Under the pieces are notes generated by a model. The model made no database searches, was not told where the DNA came from, and worked only from the letters and a program-made list of their open reading frames with translations. The position numbers and the translations under genes were made by a program. From positions 1-60,846 of the forward strand of contig CAYRGN010000018.1 in assembly GCA_964423865.1 (NCBI GenBank): a DNA stretch of 60,846 nt, given 5' to 3'. Below, one piece after another: positions 8,078 to 16,029 of this stretch (positions are counted from its first letter, which is position 1; each line of letters opens with the position of its first letter). This stretch comes from Leadbetterella sp964423865. Lineage in GTDB: Bacteria > Bacteroidota > Bacteroidia > Cytophagales > Spirosomataceae.

Positions 8078-8473
8078 ATGGCACAAGCTAAAAGAAAAGA
8101 CAAAGCTAAAAAGCGTGTAGTAGTAGTTGAACCTTACGGACAGGTACATGTAAGAGCCTCTTTCAATAACATCATCATCTCGGTGACCAACAGCACCGGG
8201 CAGGTGATCTCCTGGGCATCGGCCGGGAAAATGGGCTTCAGAGGTTCAAAGAAAAATACGCCTTATGCAGCGCAGATGGCGGCACAAAACTGCTGCCAGG
8301 TAGCCTATGATCTGGGTATGCGTAAAGCGGATATTTTTGTGAAAGGTCCGGGTTCCGGCAGAGAATCCGCTATGAGAACCGTTCAGAGCGTAGGAATCGA
8401 CGTGGTGAATATTTTTGACGTTACGCCTATGCCGCATAACGGTTGCAGACCTCCCAAGAGAAGAAGAGTATAA
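8078..8473 (+). CDS. rpsK: 30S ribosomal protein S11
   Basis: A 131-residue S11 starting MAQAKRKDKAKKRVVVVEPY. The frame is open upstream to 8042 but that part is not S11-like, so the ATG at 8078 is taken. Family segments are VTNSTGQVISWASAGKMGF, VKGPGSGRESAMRTVQSVGI and the C-terminal VTPMPHNGCRPPKRRRV. S11 lies on the 30S platform. Confidence 0.97.
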   Translation: MAQAKRKDKAKKRVVVVEPYGQVHVRASFNNIIISVTNSTGQVISWASAGKMGFRGSKKNTPYAAQMAAQNCCQVAYDLGMRKADIFVKGPGSGRESAMRTVQSVGIDVVNIFDVTPMPHNGCRPPKRRRV

Positions 8474-8537
8474 TTTATATTAACAAAGCAAATGTTAGTT
8501 TGGACATTGGGGCTAACGATTTGAATAATTTTAAAAA

Positions 8538-9143
8538 ATGGCAAGATATACAGGTCCGAAATCCAAGATTTCAAGAAAATTCGGCGAGGCAGTTTTAGGG
8601 CCGAGCAAAGCACTGGCAAAAAAGGCCTATCCTCCGGGACAGCACGGAAGAGGCAGAAGAAGCAAAAAATCTGATTATGCACTTCAGTTACTGGAGAAGC
8701 AGAAGATCAAATATACGTATGGTGTTCTGGAGCGCCAGTTTGCAAGGATATTCAACCTTGCAGGGGTGAAAGAAGGCCAGACCGGTGAGAACCTTATAAA
8801 ACTTTGTGAATCCAGATTAGATAACATCGTTTACCGGTTAGGCATAGCTCCTACCCGTAGAGCTGCCCGTCAGTTAGTCACGCATAAGCATATTCTTTTG
8901 GACGGAGAAGTAAGCAATATCCCGTCTATCCTTGTTAAACCGGGACAAAAAGTGGCTGTTCGTGAGAAATCCAAAGCTTTGGATACCATTGCAAGCAGTA
9001 CAAGTCTGAACGCCTTTAAAAAGTACGGTTGGTTGGAATTTGACAACACTGAGCTTTCAGGTCTCTTTATCAACTACCCCGATACAGAGCAGATCCCTGA
9101 GCAGTTCAATGTACAGGCGGTTGTCGAATTGTACAACAAATAA
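8538..9143 (+). CDS. rpsD: 30S ribosomal protein S4
   Basis: A 201-residue S4 with YTGPKSKISRKFGEAVLGPS at the N-terminus and an S4 RNA-binding domain (ESRLDNIVYRLGIAPTRRAA, RQLVTHKHILLDGEV). S4 nucleates 30S assembly and in E. coli is the translational repressor of the alpha operon. The spacer to rpoA holds three palindromes (9159-9230). Confidence 0.98.
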   Translation: MARYTGPKSKISRKFGEAVLGPSKALAKKAYPPGQHGRGRRSKKSDYALQLLEKQKIKYTYGVLERQFARIFNLAGVKEGQTGENLIKLCESRLDNIVYRLGIAPTRRAARQLVTHKHILLDGEVSNIPSILVKPGQKVAVREKSKALDTIASSTSLNAFKKYGWLEFDNTELSGLFINYPDTEQIPEQFNVQAVVELYNK

Positions 9144-9158
9144 TTTATTTTTTTTTCT

Positions 9159-9230
9159 CCACCTCTGTGCGAACCACAGAGGTGGCACATACTTATTTGG
9201 GATAATCCCAAACTTATTTCGTTAACGAAA
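9159..9230. promoter_or_regulatory. Three consecutive palindromes between rpsD and rpoA
   Basis: First, a perfect 11-bp hairpin at 9159-9185 (arm CCACCTCTGTG, loop CGAAC). Second, TTTGGGAT-A-ATCCCAAA at 9196-9212. Third, the perfect 14-bp palindrome TTTCGTTAACGAAA at 9217-9230. The first is preceded, not followed, by a T-tract and lacks a T-tract downstream, so it is not a normal terminator in either direction. They sit 16-87 bases before the rpoA ATG. Confidence 0.5.
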
Positions 9231-9246
9231 ACAAAAACAGCACAGT

Positions 9247-10236
9247 ATGTCAATTTTAGCATTTCAAATGCCTGACAAAGTCGTAATGGAGAAAGCCGAC
9301 GACTTTCATGGTTTTTTCGAGTTCAAGCCGCTGGAAAGGGGCTATGGAGTGACCATAGGCAATGCTCTGCGTCGTATCTTGTTGTCTTCATTAGAGGGTT
9401 ATGCGATTACATCCGTGAGATTCCCGGGCGTACTTCATGAGTTTTCTGCGATTGAAGGTGTTGTAGATGATGTTACTGAGATCGTTTTGAATCTGAAGCA
9501 AGTAAGGTTCAAGAAGATCGCAGACTATGTTGATAATAAAATCACAGTAAAGGTCAAAAACCAGTCTGAGATCACTGCGGGTGATATCAGCAAGTTTACT
9601 TCTTCCTTTGAAATTCTGAATCCTGAGCTGGTGATTGCCCGCCTTGATTCCAAAAAGGAGCTGGAGTTTGAGATCATCGTCGATAAAGGCCGGGGATATG
9701 TACCCAGCGAAGAACAAAAAACAGGCGATTTACCCATCGGGTTCATTGCTATTGATTCCATCTATACACCCATCAAAAATGTAAAGTATAGCATTGAAAA
9801 TACGCGTGTGGAACAAAGGACCGACTACGAGAAACTTCTTTTGGAGATCAAAACAGACGGTTCCATTCATCCGGAAAAAGCCCTTCAGGAGGCCTCTCAC
9901 ATCCTTATTCAGCACTTCCTCAAATTCACTGATGAGAATATGGTATTTGATTCGAAGAGCGATGAGGAAGACAATATGGTGGATGAGGAGTTCCTGCACA
10001 TGCGTAAGTTGTTGAAAACTCCTCTTCAGGACCTGGATCTTTCCGTAAGGGCTTACAACTGTCTGAAATCAGCGGATATCCGCACGCTGGGTGACCTGGC
10101 GCGTCTGGAAGTAGCCGATATGATGAAGTTCAGAAACTTCGGGAAGAAATCACTTACTGAACTGGAACAGCTTATTGCAGATAAGCAACTTCACTTCGGA
10201 ATGGACGTATCGAAATACAAACTCGACGAAGATTAA
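9247..10236 (+). CDS. rpoA: DNA-directed RNA polymerase subunit alpha
   Basis: A 329-residue alpha subunit. The N-terminal dimerisation domain (about 1-230) has FKPLERGYGVTIGNALRRIL and SSLEGYAITSVRFPGVLHEF. A linker follows, then the C-terminal domain (about 255-320) with two HhH-like motifs (LSVRAYNCLKSADIRTLGDL and FGKKSLTELEQLI), which binds UP elements and activators. Gene order rpsD-rpoA-rplQ is standard. Confidence 0.98.
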   Translation: MSILAFQMPDKVVMEKADDFHGFFEFKPLERGYGVTIGNALRRILLSSLEGYAITSVRFPGVLHEFSAIEGVVDDVTEIVLNLKQVRFKKIADYVDNKITVKVKNQSEITAGDISKFTSSFEILNPELVIARLDSKKELEFEIIVDKGRGYVPSEEQKTGDLPIGFIAIDSIYTPIKNVKYSIENTRVEQRTDYEKLLLEIKTDGSIHPEKALQEASHILIQHFLKFTDENMVFDSKSDEEDNMVDEEFLHMRKLLKTPLQDLDLSVRAYNCLKSADIRTLGDLARLEVADMMKFRNFGKKSLTELEQLIADKQLHFGMDVSKYKLDED

Positions 10237-10248
10237 GTTCCTATTCGA

Positions 10249-10321
10249 CCCTTCGACAGGCTCAGGGTGACAGAGCGGTACGCTTAGGTGTTGGATTTGT
10301 CACCCTGAGCCTGTCGAAGGG
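10249..10321. repeat. 24-bp perfect inverted repeat (dispersed palindromic repeat)
   Basis: The left arm at 10249-10272 (CCCTTCGACAGGCTCAGGGT then GACA) and the right arm at 10298-10321 are perfect reverse complements over 24 bases, separated by 25 bases. The word resembles short palindromic repeats seen in intergenic regions of many bacterial genomes. It lies between rpoA and rplQ, where a transcript would form a strong stem. There is no T-tract, so it is not a typical terminator. Confidence 0.85.
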
Positions 10322-10436
10322 CTGAATGAAAAATTTTACATTTATCGCAGAGAAATTTATTTATTTTAAAATCGTAATAGGTGGGAGGTAATTACTGCGA
10401 TGTACTTCTTAACCGTTACTTACGAAAACAAACCAA

Positions 10437-11060
10437 ATGAGACACGGAAAAACGGTTAATCACCTCGGAAGAACCAAATCGCACAGAGACGCGCTTTTAG
10501 CTAACCTGGCGGTTTCTTTGATCAAAGCAAAACGTATTGAAACTACGCTGGCCAAAGCCAAGGCGTTGAGAAAATACATTGAACCTCTGATCACCAAAGG
10601 CAAAAGCGATACCACCCATTCAAGAAGGGTAGTATTTTCTTACCTGCAGGACAAAGAAGCCATCAAGGAACTTTTTGGCGAGATCGCTGTGAAGGTGGCG
10701 GAACGTAACGGGGGATACACCCGCATCATCAAATTGGGTCAGCGTCAGGGTGACAATGCGGAAATCGCATTGATCGAACTGGTAGACTTCAACGAGAACC
10801 TGCTTACAGCTGTTTCGGATGAAAGCGAGGCGAAAACCAAGCGTTCAAGAAGAAGCAAAGCCAAGAAAGCTACTACGGAAACGGCCGCTGCGCCGGCCGC
10901 CGAAGAACCTTCAGCGGAAGTGGTAGAAGAGGCTCCGGCAGTGGAGGAAACTCCGGCCGTAGAAGAAGCACCTGCTGCTGAAGAAGCACCGGCTACCGAA
11001 GAGGCACCGGCCGCTGAGGAGAAACCAGCCGACGACGCTTCGGAAGAAAGCAAGGCTTAA
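10437..11060 (+). CDS. rplQ: 50S ribosomal protein L17 with acidic Ala/Pro/Glu tail
   Basis: The first 120 residues are a normal L17: MRHGKTVNHLGRTKSHRDAL, LLANLAVSLIKAKRIETTLA and NGGYTRIIKLGQRQGDNAEI. L17 lies near the tunnel exit. From about residue 140 a tail follows: a short basic patch (KTKRSRRSKAKKA) and then about 60 residues of imperfect EEAPAxEE repeats, taking the protein to 207 residues compared with about 120-130 in E. coli. The gene is last in the superoperon and is followed by a strong terminator. Confidence 0.96.
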   Translation: MRHGKTVNHLGRTKSHRDALLANLAVSLIKAKRIETTLAKAKALRKYIEPLITKGKSDTTHSRRVVFSYLQDKEAIKELFGEIAVKVAERNGGYTRIIKLGQRQGDNAEIALIELVDFNENLLTAVSDESEAKTKRSRRSKAKKATTETAAAPAAEEPSAEVVEEAPAVEETPAVEEAPAAEEAPATEEAPAAEEKPADDASEESKA

Positions 11061-11081
11061 TTTTCAGAAGCTTTTAGAAAG

Positions 11082-11113
11082 AAATCCCCGGACTTAGGTT
11101 CGGGGATTTTTTT
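11082..11113 (+). terminator. Intrinsic terminator of the ribosomal superoperon
   Basis: AAATCCCCG-GAC pairs with GTT-CGGGGATTT (12 pairs, one G-U) around the tetraloop TTAG, and the 3' arm runs into seven T. It lies 22 bases after the rplQ stop. This is the only obvious intrinsic terminator in the first 11 kb. Confidence 0.92.
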
Positions 11114-11131
11114 GTGACATAGAGAGGATTT

Positions 11132-12442
11132 TTACATGTCTTCTAAAGAGAATCCGACATATTTTATTTTAAAGTTTTTAAGCTGCTGTGCCAGGGCAGT
11201 AGATTTCTCCGTTAATTTTTCGATCCTGATTTTGTCCGGATTTCTTTTTACCTCAGCAAATATGGCCGTTTGATGCATCTCATTTACCGCTACAATATCG
11301 ATTTCATTTTGGTTATCACGTTCCCAGTAAGTTCCTATCTGATTATACCCCTTTTCTGCTTTTAGCTTTTCGATAAAATACTTTTCCAGTATCTTGCCGC
11401 TAAAGGTACTGTAATCCCGCAAGATAATTTTATTGAGATATCCCAGGTTTCCGGCTTCTACGGCACTACGGTGTTTATAGATAAAGCGAAACCAGAAATT
11501 CAGAAAATTATCTTCGATTTGGTACTTAACTTTTCGGCTTTGTGGTTTTGCTCCAAAGGGTCTTATCTTTTTGATAAGCCCGTATTCATTCTCCAGTCGC
11601 TCCAGAAAGCCGCCTACTGGCATTTCCAGAATAGATTCGATTTCTGTACGCGCCGTTTTCCCGGAGGCTATTAACGACATGATTGAAAAGTAGTTTCCAT
11701 AGTCTTTGCCGAATTCATCGATCAGTACATTTTTCCCTTCTTCCAGAAATAGGGAGTTTTCAGATAATATTTCATTCAGGATGTCGGACAGACTAAAGGC
11801 TGCTGCCTGAACCAATAACTCTACATATTTTGCGACACCTCCGGTAAACAGATAAAAGGCCAGTAAATCATCATGCGTGTAGGCAGGATGATAATCATTC
11901 AGGATTTCTTTGATAGTGGCTGTATCGAATGCTTTAACATGAATACGGTGGGTAGCTCTTCCAAAAAGTGGTTCTTTCGCCCCTTCAAATATGCGGTTCA
12001 TCAGAGAATATACTGAGCCGCACAGAATTAAATTGATACGGCTCTCTTGCTTATTCATGTCCCAGAGATGTTGCATATCGGAGAAGACGGTAGGGTTGAC
12101 TGACATAAACTCTTGAAATTCATCTACAATCAATGTAAAATGGCGAGTCTTAGACAATTGCATTAACCAGCCGAAAACCTCTTTGAACGTCCTGATCTCC
12201 CCAAATACGGGTACCTCCAGCTTATACCTGATTTCGTCCAGAAATTCAGTACAGAGTAAAGCTTCATTCTTCTTGGCTACAAAAAAATACAGACATACTG
12301 TATTCTCATGAGCCTTAAGTAACAAACTGGTTTTCCCTATACGCCGTCTACCGACCACAAAGGTCATCTGAGCTGCATCTAAAGAGCGCTTTTCGATACG
12401 ACCCAATAAGGCTAATTCATTCTTCCGATTATAAAATTTCAT
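11132..12442 (-). CDS. AAA-family ATPase with C-terminal DUF234 / nuclease-like domain
   Basis: A 436-residue cytoplasmic protein. The N-terminal P-loop (VVGRRRIGKTSLLL, about 28-41) and Walker B (FTLIVDEFQEF, about 102-112) mark an AAA/STAND-like ATPase of the archaeal-ATPase type. A winged-helix-like segment follows, and the C-terminal part (NEIDIVAVN then AIFAEVK) has the acidic-Lys spacing of a PD-(D/E)xK nuclease fold, as in the DUF234 family. Its biological role is not established; such genes are patchily distributed and often accessory. It has its own promoter with an overlapping inverted repeat and converges on the ribosomal operon. Confidence 0.85.
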   Translation of the reverse strand: MKFYNRKNELALLGRIEKRSLDAAQMTFVVGRRRIGKTSLLLKAHENTVCLYFFVAKKNEALLCTEFLDEIRYKLEVPVFGEIRTFKEVFGWLMQLSKTRHFTLIVDEFQEFMSVNPTVFSDMQHLWDMNKQESRINLILCGSVYSLMNRIFEGAKEPLFGRATHRIHVKAFDTATIKEILNDYHPAYTHDDLLAFYLFTGGVAKYVELLVQAAAFSLSDILNEILSENSLFLEEGKNVLIDEFGKDYGNYFSIMSLIASGKTARTEIESILEMPVGGFLERLENEYGLIKKIRPFGAKPQSRKVKYQIEDNFLNFWFRFIYKHRSAVEAGNLGYLNKIILRDYSTFSGKILEKYFIEKLKAEKGYNQIGTYWERDNQNEIDIVAVNEMHQTAIFAEVKRNPDKIRIEKLTEKSTALAQQLKNFKIKYVGFSLEDM

Positions 12443-12445
12443 ATT

Positions 12446-12484
12446 TTATCGCAACGATTATTACGGTAATGGGGGTTGCGATAA
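12446..12484. promoter_or_regulatory. 10-bp inverted repeat just upstream of the ATPase gene
   Basis: TTATCGCAAC (12446-12455) and GTTGCGATAA (12475-12484) are perfect reverse complements, 19 bases apart. The repeat begins 3 bases before the ATPase ATG and ends one base from the -7 box, so it covers the likely transcription start. It could act as an operator or as a 5'-UTR stem. Confidence 0.55.
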
Positions 12485-12514
12485 CAAATTTAATAAAAAG
12501 AACTGAAATACAAA
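12485..12514 (-). promoter_or_regulatory. Bacteroidota-type promoter of the ATPase gene
   Basis: Read on the - strand, TTTG (12514-12511) is followed after 18 bases by TAAATTTG (12492-12485), a full match to the -33 / TAnnTTTG -7 promoter layout. It points at the ATPase gene that starts at 12442. Confidence 0.6.
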
Positions 12515-12525
12515 TGCATATAATT

Positions 12526-14643
12526 CTAATGAACCAAATTAGCGTCCGGCAGTGCAAACGCCACGTAACTGTCTCCTTTTTTGGTCCCCAGCTTGGTGCC
12601 GCCTGCCGCGATCACAATATATTGTTTGCCGTTGATCTCGTACGTGGAAGGAGTAGCGAACCCGGCGGCCCGAAGTTCGGTTTGCCAGAGGAGTTTACCG
12701 CTGTTTTTATCGAATGCCCGGAACATGCCGTCTTTGGTGGCGGCGATGAGCAGGAGACCGCTTTTGGTAACCACAGGGCCGCCGTAATTTTCGGTTCCGG
12801 TAGGAGGGATCCCTTTTTCGGTGAGTTCTTTAAATTCTCCCAGCGTAATCTGCCATTTATGCTGGCCGGTGTTCAGGTCGATGGCCGTTAAGGTACCCCA
12901 GGGCGGACTGATGGCCGGATAGCCTTCGTTATTCAGGAATTTGTGGTAGCCGTTAAATTTGTACGGAATGAACGGTTTTGAAGCGGTAACCGTACCTCCG
13001 GAAACTTCTTTCTTTTCTTCCCCGGCAATGTAGGCAATTAGGGCTTCTTTCTCGGGCGTGGAGATTCCTGCAAAACCGGGCATCATTCCCTTGCCGTTAC
13101 TGATGAGCTTCAGGATGTCGGGCCGTTTCATCCGGCCCGTGATATTCACCAGGGAAGGGTAGCCGCTACCCGGATTTCCTTCCAGCTCTTTGCCATGACA
13201 GGCAGCACAAAGCGTTACATACGTTTTTTCTCCCAGGCTGAGGTGAGCCAGCTCATCTTCGCGGGGGGCGTCACTCAGGCTGAAAAGCCAGGCCATTTCG
13301 TTGGAGTTTACGTACATCACGCCCTCTGGGTCTACGGCGGCACCACCCCACTCAGCGCCCCCGTCTGCGCCGGGAAAGAGTAACGTCGGGGTCTTGCTGA
13401 GCGGCACAAAAGAACCTTTGTGTGCTGACCGATAGGTAGCCAACACGCTGTCATAATTATTCGAATGCACGTTCAGGTCTGTTTCTGCAATTTGCTGGCG
13501 GGCAAACGGGAGCGGCAGCCGCGGCACGGGCTGCGTGGGCCATACTTCTTCGCCCGGCATGACCGAGGCCGGTATCGGAATCTCGTCGATTGGAAAAACA
13601 GGCTCACCGGTGACCCGGTTGAATACAAATACGTGGCCGGATTTGGTGACCTGGGCTACGGCATCTATCTTCTTTCCGCTTATTCTTAGCGTAACCAGGT
13701 TAGGAGGCGCCGGCAAGTCGCGGTCCCAGATGTCGTGATGAACAAATTGGTAATGCCATTTCCGTTTGCCGGTTCGGGCATTCAGGGCTACAAGGCTATT
13801 GGCATAGAGGTTCTGCCCTGCCCGGTTTCCCCCGTAAAAATCAAAGCCCGCTGAGCCAGTCGGAACATAGATAATACCTCTTTTCCGGTCCACGGCCATA
13901 CCCGCCCAGTTGTTGGCGGCACCGATATCCGTATTTTTCCAGGCGTCTTCCGGCCAGGTATCGTGGCCAAACTCTCCGGGGAGGGGAATGGTATGAAACA
14001 CCCAGTCCACTTTGCCCGTAATCACATTGAAAGCCTGAATGTACCCGGGAGCGGCATCCGTGCCCTCCGAAACCCGGAGTGGCATCATCAGCTTGTCTTC
14101 GAAAAGTGTACCGGGCGTAGTGGAAATCACAAATTTTTCCCGGGCCGTCACCCCGAGTCCCGATTTCAGACTCACGCGCCCCTGGTCTCCGAACGAATCA
14201 ATTTTCTCGCCCGTTTCCGCATTTACCGCATATAACCACTCTCCAAAACAATACATGATACGGGGTACACCGCCTTTCCCGGCCCAGTAGGTCACGCCCC
14301 GGTTATTACTGAAAACAGATTTTTCCGTTCCGCCCCAGAATTTCCATAGCTCTTCTCCCGTGGCGGCATTTACGGCAAAAAGTCCGTTAGACGCGGTAAC
14401 ACCGTACAAAACACCGTTTACTACGATGGGGTTGCATTGGATCTGCCCGGTATCCAGGGTATGGTATTCCCAGGCTACCGTGAGCCGGTTAACATTTTCA
14501 GGGGTGATCTGATCCAGATCCGAATAGTGATTGCGGTCGGGTCCGCCCAGGTACTCCGACCAGCCGCGGTGATCATAGGTTTCGGAGGAGCAGCTGAGTA
14601 TTAGGGTAATGATAATGGCCAATGGAAACGTTTGATTCTTCAT
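12526..14643 (-). CDS. PQQ-dependent quinoprotein dehydrogenase with cytochrome c domain (lipoprotein)
   Basis: A 705-residue exported protein. The start is taken at 14643 because it gives a lipoprotein signal (MKNQTFPLAIIITLILSCSS); the frame is open further upstream without similarity. The body is an eight-bladed PQQ propeller with repeated AxTGxxxW-type blade motifs (VNAATGEELWKFWG, NARTGKRKWHYQFVHHDIWD). The latter, with DLPAPPNLVTL, resembles glucose/quinate-type dehydrogenases. A cytochrome c insert at about 475-550 has CAACH and the distal Met in GKGMMPGF. It probably oxidises sugars or alcohols in the periplasm and passes electrons on through haem. No PQQ synthesis genes are in the window. 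Substrate unknown. Confidence 0.88.
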   Translation of the reverse strand: MKNQTFPLAIIITLILSCSSETYDHRGWSEYLGGPDRNHYSDLDQITPENVNRLTVAWEYHTLDTGQIQCNPIVVNGVLYGVTASNGLFAVNAATGEELWKFWGGTEKSVFSNNRGVTYWAGKGGVPRIMYCFGEWLYAVNAETGEKIDSFGDQGRVSLKSGLGVTAREKFVISTTPGTLFEDKLMMPLRVSEGTDAAPGYIQAFNVITGKVDWVFHTIPLPGEFGHDTWPEDAWKNTDIGAANNWAGMAVDRKRGIIYVPTGSAGFDFYGGNRAGQNLYANSLVALNARTGKRKWHYQFVHHDIWDRDLPAPPNLVTLRISGKKIDAVAQVTKSGHVFVFNRVTGEPVFPIDEIPIPASVMPGEEVWPTQPVPRLPLPFARQQIAETDLNVHSNNYDSVLATYRSAHKGSFVPLSKTPTLLFPGADGGAEWGGAAVDPEGVMYVNSNEMAWLFSLSDAPREDELAHLSLGEKTYVTLCAACHGKELEGNPGSGYPSLVNITGRMKRPDILKLISNGKGMMPGFAGISTPEKEALIAYIAGEEKKEVSGGTVTASKPFIPYKFNGYHKFLNNEGYPAISPPWGTLTAIDLNTGQHKWQITLGEFKELTEKGIPPTGTENYGGPVVTKSGLLLIAATKDGMFRAFDKNSGKLLWQTELRAAGFATPSTYEINGKQYIVIAAGGTKLGTKKGDSYVAFALPDANLVH

Positions 14644-14717
14644 ATAGGGTCGATAAACCTTTTTTCTAGGCTGAACTTTATTACAAGTTACAAAAAACTG
14701 TATTAAATTAAAACACA

Positions 14718-14964
14718 ATGAAATGCAAAGCGCTTCTCCTGGCCGGAGTTTTTGCCTTCCTGGGGTTTAAAGGATTCTACGACTGGAAGGTGGGGAATGA
14801 CTTTCAAGTCCGCTTTACCCATGAAGAGGCCGACGAGGCCTTTAAGCATTTGGAAGGAACGATTGTTTTTGATGAAAACCGGCCTGAAAATGGCCGATTA
14901 CAAGCTTTCGGGCGATCCGGCGGAAACCATTCTGCAGGAAATTCGGGTACCGGTGGAAAGGTGA
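14718..14964 (+). pseudogene. Probable YceI-like remnant (N-terminal part only)
   Basis: A + strand frame opens with a signal-peptide-like start (MKCKALLLAGVFAFLGFKGF) and reads DFQVRFTHEEADEAFKHLEG, then TIVFDENRPENG. This resembles the N-terminal quarter of YceI-family lipid-binding proteins. After that the frame continues only as an out-of-register reading of the convergent cyclase gene, and the rest of the family is missing. A second frame (ending at 14964) carries KLSGDPAETILQEIRVPVER. I read this as a decayed or truncated gene; a short real gene cannot be excluded. An intact YceI-like gene lies at 41027-41704. Confidence 0.35.
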
Positions 14965-16029
14965 TCAGCCGATCACCTCATAGACCCGGAGTTCGTTGCT
15001 CTTGTTCTTTACATGCAGGGCGCCCACTTCATGGCACTCAAACGATTCCCGGATGCTGATGTAGTCGTCTTCTGCGATCAGGATCTGGCCCGGGCTGGCG
15101 GCAGACTGTAAACGCTGAGCCGTATTCACGGTGTCGCCGATGACGGTGTAGTCCAGCCGTTTCAGAGTCACCGATCCGATATTCCCGGATACCATTTCTC
15201 CGCTTTTTATTCCGGTGGCCAGCTTGGGAACGAAGTCGGGCCGGCCTTGCAAAGGCTCGGAAATTTTAGCGATTTCTTCCCTTACCCTCAGGGCGGCCTC
15301 AATGGCCCGGTCCAGGTGATAGTCGCCTTTGAAAAGCGCCATCACGGCATCTCCCATAAATTTATCTACCGTACCGTTCTGCCCAATGATCTCTTTGACC
15401 ATGATGTCGAAATACTTATTGATCAGTTTGACCACCACGTCGGGTTTTTCTTTTTCGGAAATGGCGGTAAAACCGCAAATGTCCATGAAAATCGCCGTGG
15501 CGTGAATGACCTCGTTAGAGACAATGGAAGTCTCAAATTCCTGGCGCGACATGAATTTCAACACCGAATCGTCTACATACATCCTCAGGATATTATTCTC
15601 ACGGATGGCATTAAAAGTCTGGCGGATCTGTTCGATATGCCGGATGGTTTTCTCCATCGTTACTTCGAGGTCATCAAAGTTCACCGGTTTGCAGACAAAG
15701 TCAAATGCCCCCCGGTTCATGGCTGTACGGATGTTTTCCATGTCGCCGTAAGCCGACACCATCACCACTTTGACCAGCGGGTTATTTTCGTTGATCTTGA
15801 TCAGGAGGGTCAGCCCGTCCATTTCCGGCATGTTGATATCGCTTAACACCAGGGAGATGTCCGGGTTGGCGTCCATCACTTCCAGGGCCTCGCGGCCGTT
15901 CATGGCAAATACGAATTCATATTTATTTTCCCGGATCTGTTTCCGGAATTTTTGTTTGATCAGCATCTGCAGATCGCTTTCATCATCTACTACCAGGATC
16001 TTCATTTCAAAAGCTTGGTTTAAATTCAT
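14965..16029 (-). CDS. Response regulator with adenylate/guanylate cyclase output domain
   Basis: A 354-residue protein. An N-terminal receiver domain (about 9-125) has the acidic pair in ILVVDDESD, the phospho-Asp in LVLSDINMPEMDG and the Lys in FVCKPVNFDD. A coiled linker leads to a class III cyclase domain (about 170-350) with AIFMDICGFTAISEKE, KFMGDAVMALF and GEMVSGNIGS. It should make cAMP or a related nucleotide on phosphorylation. The ATG overlaps the stop of the upstream histidine kinase by one base (TAATG), so the two are translationally coupled and probably cognate. An internal start (MKILVVDD) 24 bases later is possible. Confidence 0.92.
   Translation of the reverse strand: MNLNQAFEMKILVVDDESDLQMLIKQKFRKQIRENKYEFVFAMNGREALEVMDANPDISLVLSDINMPEMDGLTLLIKINENNPLVKVVMVSAYGDMENIRTAMNRGAFDFVCKPVNFDDLEVTMEKTIRHIEQIRQTFNAIRENNILRMYVDDSVLKFMSRQEFETSIVSNEVIHATAIFMDICGFTAISEKEKPDVVVKLINKYFDIMVKEIIGQNGTVDKFMGDAVMALFKGDYHLDRAIEAALRVREEIAKISEPLQGRPDFVPKLATGIKSGEMVSGNIGSVTLKRLDYTVIGDTVNTAQRLQSAASPGQILIAEDDYISIRESFECHEVGALHVKNKSNELRVYEVIG

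Noticed and set aside
10745..11053. Ala/Ser-rich - strand frame of 102 residues over rplQ
   Set aside because: Antisense reading of the EEAPA-coding repeat of L17; no promoter and the sequence is a simple mirror of the repeat.
14965..15059. C-terminal part of the + strand frame starting at 14718
   Set aside because: It reads antisense through the cyclase gene and has no similarity; only the first 60 residues look like a gene remnant.
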